DNA of 13,990 nt, from positions 187 through 14,176 of the forward strand of contig DKIB01000060.1 of assembly GCA_002454015.1 (NCBI GenBank). Direction: 5' to 3'. The notes beneath the pieces are model-generated. The model ran no database searches and was not told the DNA's origin. It was given only the letters and a program-made list of their open reading frames with translations. A program made the translations under genes and the position numbers. The DNA comes from Proteobacteria bacterium UBA6729 (lineage in GTDB: Bacteria; Pseudomonadota; Gammaproteobacteria; Porifericomitales; Porifericomitaceae). Below, piece after piece: positions 1-7,800 of the stretch (positions are counted from its first letter, which is position 1; the number at the start of each line of letters is the position of its first letter).

Positions 1-369
1 CTGGAGCCATGGATGGCGACAGCAACCCAGGCAGGAAGCCCAGCGTTCGGGATCGCGTATCTCTGGGGTGTTGAGAACGCCCTGCACAGCACGAAACCCT
101 TCCTCTATCCCCCACAGGTCCCAACCAGCAACCCCAGTTTGATGGAGCTATGGAACGGCCAAAACGGCACTGCCCAGGCAGAGTTCTGGAACCGACCCCT
201 CGGCAAACCCGACCTTGATGCTATCCATCAGAGCCCCCAGAGGGACAGGGCCGGGACTTGCCGCCTGTACCTGACATCACCTCCCCTTGACCCGGGGGGC
301 CTCCATGGCCTATCCTCGTCCTCAGGAGGCTACCTGACAGTCTCACATGTACTGAACCCGTACACGGGC
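1..369. other. Region without a supportable gene
   Basis: No reading frame here resembles a protein family I know. One plus-strand frame is open from the window edge to a stop at 427-429. Its product would be proline-rich and low in recognisable motifs, and its 3' end contains the hpnH promoter, so I do not call it a gene. On the minus strand the same codon register is open from 147 to the left edge and reads somewhat like real protein (residues such as GWDLWGIEEGFRAVQG). However, it has a stop at 148-150 just upstream and no ATG, so it could be a decayed gene end or chance. A six-base inverted repeat (299-304 with 325-330, loop 20) lacks a T-tract and is not a convincing terminator. Confidence 0.5.
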
Positions 370-398
370 TTGAATCTGCCGGGTGCCTTGACTATAAT
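370..398 (+). promoter_or_regulatory. Sigma-70-type promoter for the hpnH operon
   Basis: TTGAAT at 370-375 matches the -35 consensus at four of six bases. TATAAT at 393-398 is a perfect -10 box, and the spacer between them is exactly 17 bases. Transcription would be expected to start near 405, giving a 5' leader of about 110 bases before the hpnH GTG at 517. The placement upstream of the first gene of a tightly packed operon fits. A weaker alternative (TTGACC 287-292, 18 bases, TATCCT 311-316) lies further upstream. This is inferred from sequence match only. Confidence 0.65.
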
Positions 399-516
399 GG
401 GCCGACGCCCGCTTGGACCGCGGGGGTGACAGCCACCGTTCCGGGGGCCGTACCGCTATGAACAGAGACCACCAGCAAATGCCAGCCAGACCTGACCGTG
501 AGGAGACCCGCCGCCC

Positions 517-1605
517 GTGGGCGTACCACTGATCCAGCAATATCGAGTGGGCAGCTACCTGCTCGGCAAGAAATTGCGCGGCCAGCAGCGCTATCCGCTG
601 GTGCTGATGCTGGAGCCACTGTTTCGCTGTAATCTGGCCTGTGCAGGCTGTGGCAAGATCGACCATCCGGAGAAAACCCTGAACAGGCGGCTGAGCTATG
701 ACGAGTGCATGCAGGCCATGGACGAGTGTGGTGCCCCCATCGTCTCCATCGCCGGGGGGGAACCCCTGATCCACAAGGAAATGCCGGAAATCGTGCGGGG
801 CCTGATACAACGCCGGAAGTTCGTCTACCTCTGTACCAATGCCCTGTTGCTGGACAAGTGCATCCATGACTACCAGCCCTCGCCCTGCCTGACCTTCTCC
901 ATCCACCTGGATGGTAACCGTAAGCGACATGACAGCTCGGTGTGTCGCAAGGGGGTATACGACAAGTGTATAACCGTGATTCAGACGGCCCTCGCACAAG
1001 GCTTCCGGGTCACTGTCAATTACACCCTGTTCCAGGGGGAATCTGCCGCCGAGGCGGCAGGTCATCTTGATGATATGAAGGCCCTCGGCGTGGAGGGAGT
1101 CACCCTGTCGCCGGGGTACAGCTATGAGCGGGCACCACGTCAGGATGTCTTCCTGCAGCGCCGCCAGAGCAAACAGTTGTTCCGCGACATCTTCCGCATC
1201 GGCAAGGGGCGTGGTTGGTCTTTCAATCAATCCTCGCTGTATCTGGATTTTCTGGCCGGAAACCAGCGCTACCAGTGCACTCCCTGGGGTAACCCCACGC
1301 GCAATGTATTTGGCTGGCAACGGCCCTGTTATCTGCTGGGAGAGGGCTATGCCTCCTCCTTTGCAGAGCTGATGGCGACGACCGAGTGGCAACACTACGG
1401 CAGTGGTCAGAACCCCAAGTGCGCCAACTGCATGGTGCACTGCGGGTATGAACCCACCGCTGTGGAAGACACCTTCCGGCATCCCCTGAAGGCCCTGCGC
1501 GTGTTTCTGCGGGGGCCCCGGACCTCGGGCCCCATGGCACCGGACCCACCCCCGCCCATTCTGGGTACGGACGTGCCCCGCAAGCTGGATGAACAAACTG
1601 CCTGA
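517..1605 (+). CDS. hpnH: HpnH, adenosyl-hopene transferase (radical SAM)
   Basis: HpnH is a cytoplasmic radical SAM enzyme that joins the 5'-deoxyadenosyl radical to diploptene to give adenosylhopane, the first step of extended hopanoid side-chain synthesis. The 362-residue product begins MGVPLIQQYRVGSYLLG, typical of the family. The 4Fe-4S cluster motif CxxxCxxC is at C38, C42 and C45 (FRCNLACAGCGK), followed by the SAM-binding SIAGGEPLIHKEMP segment. Conserved family blocks include FVYLCTNALLLDK, PGYSYERAP, FNQSSLYLDFLAGNQ and CTPWGNPTRNVFGWQRPC. The late Cys-rich segment reads KCANCMVHCGYEPTAV. The start is GTG. An in-frame TGA at 499-501 rules out a longer form, and GAGGAG (500-505) serves as ribosome binding site. 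It is first in a four-gene operon behind the promoter at 370-398, and its end overlaps or nearly abuts hpnM. A G7 run (754-760) lies in the GGE region. Confidence 0.95.
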   Translation: MGVPLIQQYRVGSYLLGKKLRGQQRYPLVLMLEPLFRCNLACAGCGKIDHPEKTLNRRLSYDECMQAMDECGAPIVSIAGGEPLIHKEMPEIVRGLIQRRKFVYLCTNALLLDKCIHDYQPSPCLTFSIHLDGNRKRHDSSVCRKGVYDKCITVIQTALAQGFRVTVNYTLFQGESAAEAAGHLDDMKALGVEGVTLSPGYSYERAPRQDVFLQRRQSKQLFRDIFRIGKGRGWSFNQSSLYLDFLAGNQRYQCTPWGNPTRNVFGWQRPCYLLGEGYASSFAELMATTEWQHYGSGQNPKCANCMVHCGYEPTAVEDTFRHPLKALRVFLRGPRTSGPMAPDPPPPILGTDVPRKLDEQTA

Positions 1606-1645
1606 TGCTGCGGGGCAGGGCATACGCAGACAGCAGAACCGCCGG

Positions 1646-2299
1646 ATGATCGGCAGCTGGTCAGACCATGTATCCGGGCAGCAGCACGCTGCTCATCAGG
1701 ACGAGGCGCTGCACAAATGGACCCGCCTGCTCTGGATCAGCATGCTGGCCATCCTGCTGGGTCAGAGTCCGGTCACCAGCCCTGCCACAGGGGCCACTGC
1801 TCCAGTGGAATATCTGCACTCCGGTCTGAGCGGGAACCCGGGACCCACAGACCGTTACCAGCAGTTGGAGCCCCTGGTGCGGGACGGGTTTGACTTTCCG
1901 TTGATCTGCCGGGTGGTCCTGGGGCGACACTGGAGTCAACTGTCTGCAGAGCAACAGCAGCATTTCATTGAACGCTTCACGCAGGTCAGCATCGCGACCT
2001 ACGCATCACGCTTCCCCGGCGATGCCCGGGTTGAATTTCAGATCAAGGGCACCGAACCCCTGAAACAGGAGCGCAAACTGGTAAAGACCGTACTGTTGCA
2101 GGCACCGGATGAGGCCGTGCAGCTGGATTATCTGGTACATCGTAACGAGACTGGTCAGTGGATGATTATCGGCGTGATCGCCGCCGGCATTAATGATCTG
2201 GCACTGAAACACAGCGAATACAGCGCTATCGTGAAACGTCAGGGCTTTGATGGTCTGATGGCAGCATTGGATAAACAACTGGCAGGGCTGCGACCATGA
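1646..2299 (+). CDS. hpnM: HpnM, MlaC-like hopanoid-associated periplasmic protein
   Basis: This is a member of the MlaC/Ttg2D superfamily, most like the HpnM subgroup of hopanoid clusters. The family carries lipids across the periplasm; a hopanoid cargo is inference. Diagnostic segments are the DGFDFPLICRVVLGRHW block, EQQQHFIERFTQVSIATYASRF, and the C-terminal KHSEYSAIVKRQGFDGL, close to the HpnM pattern. A hydrophobic segment (LLWISMLAILLGQ) preceded by KWTR looks like a Sec signal. The start is uncertain. ATG at 1589 (236 residues, overlapping hpnH by 17 bases) leaves an n-region too long for a signal peptide. ATG 1646 (217 residues), chosen here, fits family length better. CTG 1709 would give an ideal signal peptide, with AGGACGAGG just upstream, but is a rare start. 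None of the ATGs has a good Shine-Dalgarno sequence. The stop overlaps the mlaA ATG (ATGA). Confidence 0.85.
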   Translation: MIGSWSDHVSGQQHAAHQDEALHKWTRLLWISMLAILLGQSPVTSPATGATAPVEYLHSGLSGNPGPTDRYQQLEPLVRDGFDFPLICRVVLGRHWSQLSAEQQQHFIERFTQVSIATYASRFPGDARVEFQIKGTEPLKQERKLVKTVLLQAPDEAVQLDYLVHRNETGQWMIIGVIAAGINDLALKHSEYSAIVKRQGFDGLMAALDKQLAGLRP

Positions 2300-3039
2300 G
2301 TCGGGGCCCTTTGCTGCTCATATTGTGTGCCCTGCAGGGTTGTACCGCCATGGCGGCACAGTCTACGCACGCAGCAGATCCATTTGAGGGCACCAACCGC
2401 AAGATCCATACACTGAATAAAGGAGCAGACGACTATGTGCTCGGGCCACTGAGCCGTTACTACGGCAGGCTGGTACCAAAACTGATACACGAGGGCCTGT
2501 CAAACTTTTTCCGCAACCTGTCCGGTCCCGGGGTGCTCATCAACAACTTCCTGCAGGGCAAGATAGATGAGGGGGGATCTGACATCGCGCGTTTTGTCTT
2601 CAACTCCACCATCGGCATCGGTGGCTTGGTTGATGTTGCCAATGCCATGGGGCTGGTTGAGCACAGGGAAGATTTCGGACAAACGCTGGCCATCTGGGGG
2701 CTGCCACAAGGCCCCTATCTGTTGCTACCCCTGCTCGGCCCCACCACCCTGCGTAATTTGAGCGACATCCCCTTCAGCATCTACACCAACCCCCTGTCCT
2801 GGAGCGGTATCTCCACACCGGGGTACGCCGCGGTGCGTGGCGTAGAGGTACTGGAACAACGACACCGTCATGAAGACGCTATTCGCGGCGTGGCAGAACT
2901 CTCCGTAGATCCCTACGCCTTTGTACGTTCCGCCTTCCTGCAAAGGCGCCATGCGGATATCTTTGATGGTGTACCGCCGCTGGATGACGAGATGGAAGAA
3001 CTGCTGGAGGAAGAAGATGCACGATTGCTTATCAGGTGA
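2296..3039 (+). CDS. mlaA: MlaA/VacJ-family outer-membrane lipoprotein
   Basis: MlaA proteins are outer-membrane lipoproteins that pass lipids between the outer leaflet and the periplasmic carrier MlaC. The 247-residue product starts [16 protein letters not shown], a lipoprotein signal with lipobox LQGC and acylated Cys16. The mature part carries the family's conserved run: [15 protein letters not shown], then [38 protein letters not shown], and [25 protein letters not shown]. It ends in a strongly acidic tail ([18 protein letters not shown]). The ATG shares bases with the hpnM stop (ATGA), and AGGG at 2284-2287 is a reasonable ribosome binding site, so translational coupling is likely. Pairing with an MlaC-like HpnM suggests a carrier and outer-membrane acceptor pair. 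The inner-membrane MlaFEDB genes are not in the window. The 3' end overlaps ispH by 23 bases. Confidence 0.93.
   Translation: MSRGPLLLILCALQGCTAMAAQSTHAADPFEGTNRKIHTLNKGADDYVLGPLSRYYGRLVPKLIHEGLSNFFRNLSGPGVLINNFLQGKIDEGGSDIARFVFNSTIGIGGLVDVANAMGLVEHREDFGQTLAIWGLPQGPYLLLPLLGPTTLRNLSDIPFSIYTNPLSWSGISTPGYAAVRGVEVLEQRHRHEDAIRGVAELSVDPYAFVRSAFLQRRHADIFDGVPPLDDEMEELLEEEDARLLIR
3006..3010 (+). promoter_or_regulatory. Ribosome binding site of ispH inside mlaA
   Basis: GGAGG lies six bases before the ATG at 3017 and decides the ispH start. It sits within the coding sequence for the acidic Glu-rich tail of MlaA. The ispH frame is open for 32 codons further upstream, but those codons are mlaA sequence read out of frame. 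Confidence 0.8.
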
Positions 3040-3994
3040 CACGACTGTAGAGATACTGCTGGCCAACCCGCGCGGCTTCTGCGCCGGGGTAGACCGCGCC
3101 ATTGAGATCGTTGAACGCGCTCTGGAAAACTTCGGGGCTCCGGTCTATGTACGCCACGAGGTGGTACACAACAAATATGTGGTTAATCTGCTCAAACAAA
3201 AGGGTGCGGTATTCGTGGAAGAACTGGACGAGATCCCCGATGGGTCGGTGGTCATCTTCAGCGCCCATGGCGTCTCCAAGCAGGTGCGCAGTAATGCCGC
3301 CAAACGCAACCTGCGAGTCTTTGATGCCATCTGCCCACTGGTCACCAAGGTGCATATGGAGGTAGGGCGCTATCAGAACGAGGGCCGTGAATGCGTACTC
3401 ATCGGTCATGCCGGACATCCGGAGGTGGAAGGCACACTCGGGCAGTACCGGCCCGGTGACAGTGCGGCCGGTGGCATGTATCTGGTGGAATCCGTGCGGG
3501 ATGTGGAGCACCTCACCGTCCGCAACCCGGAGCGTCTGGCCTATGTCACCCAGACCACCCTGTCCATGGACGACACCCGTAAGATCATTCACGCCCTGCG
3601 CCGGCGCTTCCCTGACATCGCCGGGCCCAAAAAAAACGATATCTGCTATGCCACACAGAACCGTCAGGATGCCGTCAAGAAACTCGCCGATGAGTGTGAT
3701 CTGATGCTGGTAGTAGGCTCACAGAACAGTTCCAACTCCACGCGCCTGAAAGAGATCTCACAAAAGATCGGCGCCACCGCCTATCTGATCGACCGGGCGG
3801 ACGAGATTCAACCACAGTGGTTGCATAACTGCAGGCGCATCGGTATCACCGCCGGCGCCTCTGCGCCCGAGATCCTGGTGCAGGATGTGATCAGCCGACT
3901 GCAACAGTTGCTGCCCTGCTCGGTGCGGGAAGAATCCGGAACCCGGGAGAATGTTACCTTCTCTCTACCCCGGGAACTGATCACGCACAGCTAA
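3017..3994 (+). CDS. ispH: IspH, 4-hydroxy-3-methylbut-2-enyl diphosphate reductase
   Basis: IspH (LytB) converts HMBPP to IPP and DMAPP with a 4Fe-4S cluster, the last step of the MEP isoprenoid pathway, in the cytoplasm. The product has 325 residues, normal for the family. The three cluster cysteines are C22 ([12 protein letters not shown]), C106 ([12 protein letters not shown]) and C210 ([11 protein letters not shown]). The catalytic glutamate is E136 in GHPEVEGT. The conserved VTQTTLS and SQNSSNS segments are present, along with the two substrate-binding histidines in HEVVHNKY and SAHGVSKQ. The start at 3017 is fixed by GGAGG at 3006-3010. About nine residues precede the usual [10 protein letters not shown] start. 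It overlaps mlaA by 23 bases, so it is probably co-transcribed with hpnH-hpnM-mlaA, where it would supply precursors for squalene and hopanoids. An A8 run lies at 3629-3636. Its TAA overlaps the stop of the opposing DUF4124 gene. Confidence 0.97.
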   Translation: MHDCLSGDTTVEILLANPRGFCAGVDRAIEIVERALENFGAPVYVRHEVVHNKYVVNLLKQKGAVFVEELDEIPDGSVVIFSAHGVSKQVRSNAAKRNLRVFDAICPLVTKVHMEVGRYQNEGRECVLIGHAGHPEVEGTLGQYRPGDSAAGGMYLVESVRDVEHLTVRNPERLAYVTQTTLSMDDTRKIIHALRRRFPDIAGPKKNDICYATQNRQDAVKKLADECDLMLVVGSQNSSNSTRLKEISQKIGATAYLIDRADEIQPQWLHNCRRIGITAGASAPEILVQDVISRLQQLLPCSVREESGTRENVTFSLPRELITHS

Positions 3995-4410
3995 TTGCAG
4001 AACTCCTGCTCCGCCCTGCGGGAATCTTCCAGCCATTGGGCACGTCTCTGCTCAGTCAGATACTGATACTCACCCGACTCGTCCTTGTACCGCACCCGGC
4101 GACCTGTGGAATAAGAGGCAATCTGCTCCCGCGCCGTCTCACAATTGGCCTGCCGGCGCGCCTGCTCCACGGCGGGCTCAGGCTCAGGCTCAGGCTCATT
4201 ACCCGCCTTCGTGTCTTGTTGCCCGGTAGCTCCCGGCACCGCAGTGCCCCGCCCGGGCGTACGCAGCTGCAATTCCTCGGCTCTCTCGTCCTGTGACTTG
4301 CTGGAAAAATGCACTTGACCTTCTTCATCCACCCAGCGATAGTACTTCTCCGCCGCCCCCACAGTAAACACAGTAAACACCACCAGCCACAGTACCCAGA
4401 CCCGTTTCAT
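3991..4410 (-). CDS. DUF4124-domain exported protein, last gene of the pilin operon
   Basis: This is a small exported protein of 139 residues and unknown function. It begins [20 protein letters not shown], a Sec signal peptide probably cut after the Ala pair. The DUF4124 signature follows directly: [23 protein letters not shown] low-complexity linker with four Glu-Pro pairs follows. The charged C-terminal half starts with NCETAREQI, contains [20 protein letters not shown] and ends EFCN, so two cysteines could pair. The start at 4410 is supported by ATGA overlap with the pilE stop. A GTG four codons upstream (4422) is less likely. DUF4124 proteins are often found near pilus genes. A role in pilus assembly is inferred from context only, and the position resembles that of the accessory gene pilY2 in P. 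aeruginosa. I make no claim of homology to pilY2. Confidence 0.85.
   Translation of the reverse strand: MKRVWVLWLVVFTVFTVGAAEKYYRWVDEEGQVHFSSKSQDERAEELQLRTPGRGTAVPGATGQQDTKAGNEPEPEPEPAVEQARRQANCETAREQIASYSTGRRVRYKDESGEYQYLTEQRRAQWLEDSRRAEQEFCN
4175..4198 (-). repeat. Six-base tandem repeat, four copies
   Basis: GGCTCA on the plus strand is repeated four times without mismatch, inside the DUF4124 gene. Read on the minus strand it encodes the Glu-Pro linker. Copy-number change by slippage would stay in frame and alter linker length only. Confidence 0.9.
4361..4378 (-). repeat. Nine-base tandem duplication in a signal peptide
   Basis: ACAGTAAAC (plus strand) occurs twice head to tail and encodes the repeated hydrophobic Val-Phe-Thr units in the signal peptide of the DUF4124 protein. 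Copy-number change keeps the frame and would lengthen or shorten the hydrophobic core by three residues. Confidence 0.85.
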
Positions 4411-4838
4411 CGTCCCCAGCACTGTGCAGCGGTTAACGTGGCACTCTCCACGTCCTTCACACCCAGATCATCCAGCGTCAGGATATTACACTTGGCCTCC
4501 GGATTGGCCTTGCTGGGCGTGGCCTTCAATATATAGGTGGCATTCTTGCCTGCTACCCGCCTCGCCACGCTCAGCTCATAATAGCCATTCTCGGAAGCCA
4601 CAGTACCCTTGCCATATCCCAAGTCTGTCAAGGCCCCGGCATAATCAGTATTACTGAAGGTATAACGCTCCTGCCTGGACTGCGCCTCAGCCAGCATCGC
4701 CTTGGCCTCAGCCCTGCGACCCCGCAACACCTGCTCCTGATAGGCCGGATAGCCGATCGCCGCCAGGATCCCGACAACCGCTACCACAATCATCAATTCA
4801 ATCAGGGTGAACCCCTGCTGCTTCGCTACTCTATTCAA
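4407..4838 (-). CDS. pilE: PilE-like type IV pilin
   Basis: This type IV pilin has 143 residues. The short class IIIa leader MNRVAKQQG is followed by [20 protein letters not shown]. The prepilin peptidase cut is after Gly9, with Phe at +1 (to be N-methylated) and Glu at +5. The N-terminal helix continues with [20 protein letters not shown]. Near the C terminus, [24 protein letters not shown] gives the usual disulfide-bounded loop. The start is TTG: no ATG or GTG is available in frame after the TGA at 4854-4856. GGAGAG (4845-4850) sits six bases upstream. The TTG lies inside the end of pilY1 (8-base overlap), and the pilE stop overlaps the next gene (ATGA). By position it matches the minor pilin PilE of P. 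aeruginosa. A major pilin role cannot be excluded from sequence alone. Confidence 0.92.
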   Translation of the reverse strand: MNRVAKQQGFTLIELMIVVAVVGILAAIGYPAYQEQVLRGRRAEAKAMLAEAQSRQERYTFSNTDYAGALTDLGYGKGTVASENGYYELSVARRVAGKNATYILKATPSKANPEAKCNILTLDDLGVKDVESATLTAAQCWGR

Positions 4839-7800
4839 AGAACTCTCTCCAATTCAACTCGCCACTGCTCACCGGGGTTACCCCCTGGCCTTCAATTTGC
4901 TGGATCTCCCCGGTAGACTGCTGCACCACCACAGTAACCCTGCCCGGTGCATTCTGATTCGGCTGGCCCAGATGCAGACTCGGCGCAGAGGCCAGACCCG
5001 CACCCAAATCAATACTGCCCAGGGACTCCTGTATCACAGACGAACATACCGCCAGGGTACAAGCCTGCTGCCCAAACACACCGATGGTATGGGGCACTCC
5101 ACTTCTGAAATCCACACCAATCAAGCGACTACTGCCGATATCCGCAGACCCGCAGGCATTCGCCACACCCGTTGAAAGCCCGGGGGGAGTAAAGGCTGTA
5201 TTGAACAATACCTCCCCCAGCAAAGAAGACGGATTCAAACTACGCTCACTGGGGTTTGTAGCATCACTACTATAGTCAAGCCGCCAACCCCCCTTATCCT
5301 TCACCCGCTCACGAAATACAGCAAACCCCACCAGGGATGCATCATTGGCATCCCGAACCTGACCATTCGTCAGGGACACCGAATCTGTCACATCCTTCAG
5401 GGTAGATACCGCCACGGACTGGGTAGCCGAGGTGCTGCTGATATCATTCGGGTCTATATACCCGAACAGCCGCTGAGTCGCAACACTGTCATTATCCGGC
5501 CCGGCCATAAAACGCCCGGTACCCCCGAATACCCAACGGGCACCCTCTTCATCGAGCGCAATGGTAGGACGGGCAAACAAGGGCCGGTCCATGGTCAGGA
5601 GTTTGAAAGGACTCCCCCAGGAACCGGTACTCCCATTCTCTGCCACGGTCAAACGCCACAGATCACCATCATCTGCATCTGCATCCCCAACGGTACCAAA
5701 ATACACCACCTCCGCCTGTAAATCCAAATCAAAATCACTGGTCGTGAAGCTGCCCACAAACGCCCCCTGCGTGCCTGACAGGGCATACGTCTTTGGTGCC
5801 GGGACAGCCGTCCCCAAACCGGAAACCAGGGCGCCCAGATCATAGGCATATACATGCCCACGCACCGGTGACGGGGTCACACCGCCTGCCACAGCAGCTG
5901 CCGTATCCAGATCCCCCGGACCACTGCCCAACAGCAGATACCACTTGTTTTCGGCAGCGATGCCACCCGCGGCAGGCCTGACTATCTGCACCACGCCGGG
6001 GCGGCCCGTGGCATAACTATCGTCCACATTCAGTTCAGCCAGCAATACGGGCGGATTCTCCGGATCGGTGATATCCATCACCACATAACTGGAAACAAAG
6101 GTAACATTATCCTCCGGAGTCGAATCAGGTACGGGACTGGTCAATTGATCATCCCCGGTATCCACCGGAAAGTCATTCAAATATGAACTTCCACCCAAAC
6201 GCATACCCATGACCAGCACTGTGCCCCATCCCCCGGCATGCTTGGCGTCAGGGGTAAAGATCTTCGCATCAAAAATGCGCGGCGTGCCATCCACAAAATA
6301 GGTATGGTTATAATTCGGAGCCTTCAGCCATTTCAGGTAAGGCAACAAACTCTTCGGCACATAAGCCCACAGCTCAGCCCCCAGAGGGTGCCTGGTCTCA
6401 CCCGAGCTGTCCAGGTAGAACGCTTTGTCCAGAGAATCATAAAATCCTGCATTGAAGGCATGAATCATCCCGTCATTGGCGCCTATATATACCACCTGAC
6501 GGCGATTCCGCCAATATCTGCGATACTGGGCATAGTCTGCATCGCCCGCCAGCAGATCATAGTTCTCACCGGGCTCGGCTACGGAAACCGGCGAGGAATT
6601 AATGATATCTCCGAGCAGCAGAACCTCCGTATCCCCGTCTCCATCATAATCCGCTGTACGATTACGACTATTTGCATCTTCCTGCCCACGAATATAGTTA
6701 ATTATGTCCATGCCCTCTTGAGCTGTCGCAACATTGAACCACCCATAATAGGAAGTTGCAGTGGTTTGAGAAAAACTCACCACCTCGTCTGTGGGGCTGT
6801 TGCCAGCTCCATCCGGAGTCCCATCATAATCCTTGTCAAGCCAGGTTATTATGTAACGCCGTGTGATACGGGGGTCGCCATAGACGGCCTGAATGACAGG
6901 CTCGGTTACCTCGTACAGGGCATCCCGGGCATTCCACAGGGAATCCAGCTGACTCAATGAAACCGTGCTTGAGCCACTTTGCATGAAAACACCAGCATCA
7001 CTACTGTTGTAGACAAGCACCTCGGTCTCGGCAGCACTCTGGTTGTATCTCAACTCAACCACCTTGTCCCTGTCATATCCCTCCAATTTGCCGTTCCCAT
7101 TGCCGTCCTCACGCAGAAACCCCTCGGCATCAATAAACAGGGCATGCAAAGAACCCGACCATGCCACGGTATTACCATCCGTATCGGTAAATGTAGGTTC
7201 AAACAGGGCCTGGAATACCGCACCAATCCCCTGCCGTTCATTCGCAACCACCGCAGCCGCTGTACCCGATGCGCTCCGCTGCACGGCCCCTCCCTGCTCA
7301 AACACGCGCACCAGCGCATCAGGCAGCTGGGACGGGTTCTCTATCGGAAAATAATTATCAGGGATGCCGTCTGCCCCGGACTCACCAAAGATATCACTGG
7401 TATCCCACTCACTTTGCAGGTCAGGCCGGTCATTATTATTGGCATCCCTGAACCCACCATACTTGGCCGCATACCAGAGCGGACGCTCCAATAAACGATT
7501 GGGGCTGCCGGAGTCTATGGTAAAGGTATGGCTTACTTCCGGGTAATAAAACGGGGCGATCCGGTCCAGTCCGTCGGGGTTTACCGAGGAAGGATCGTTG
7601 TAGATATCACACCGGGTCGGGTAAATTCTGCCCGTACCAAAATTACTGTTACCACCGCTGACCAGACGGTCATTGCTGGCAGAGCAAAACAGAACATCCG
7701 GCACACTGTTGCCGTCTCTATCATCTGCAACGCCATCGCCATCATTGTCATGAGGAGAGTCGCAGGCAGGAATGGCCACAGGGTTGGCTATGGTGTTATA

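Noticed and set aside
299..330. Inverted repeat upstream of the hpnH promoter, possible terminator
   Set aside because: Only six paired bases, a 20-base loop and no following T-run.
13..429. Plus-strand open frame of 138 codons at the left end
   Set aside because: Proline-rich product with no recognisable motif, weak start context, and its 3' part contains a near-consensus promoter.
458..532. 24-codon upstream frame overlapping the hpnH start, possible leader peptide
   Set aside because: No Shine-Dalgarno sequence before its ATG and no attenuator-like structure seen; probably chance.
343..1623. Long minus-strand frame of 426 codons opposite hpnH
   Set aside because: It is antisense to a clear radical SAM gene whose conserved motifs fix the plus strand; the product shows no family signature.
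2921..3016. N-terminal extension of ispH to an earlier ATG
   Set aside because: Those codons are mlaA sequence in another frame, and a strong GGAGG at 3006-3010 marks the start at 3017.
3947..3963. GAGAA/TTCTC hairpin near the end of ispH as a terminator
   Set aside because: Five-base A/T-rich stem inside the coding region and no T-tract after it.
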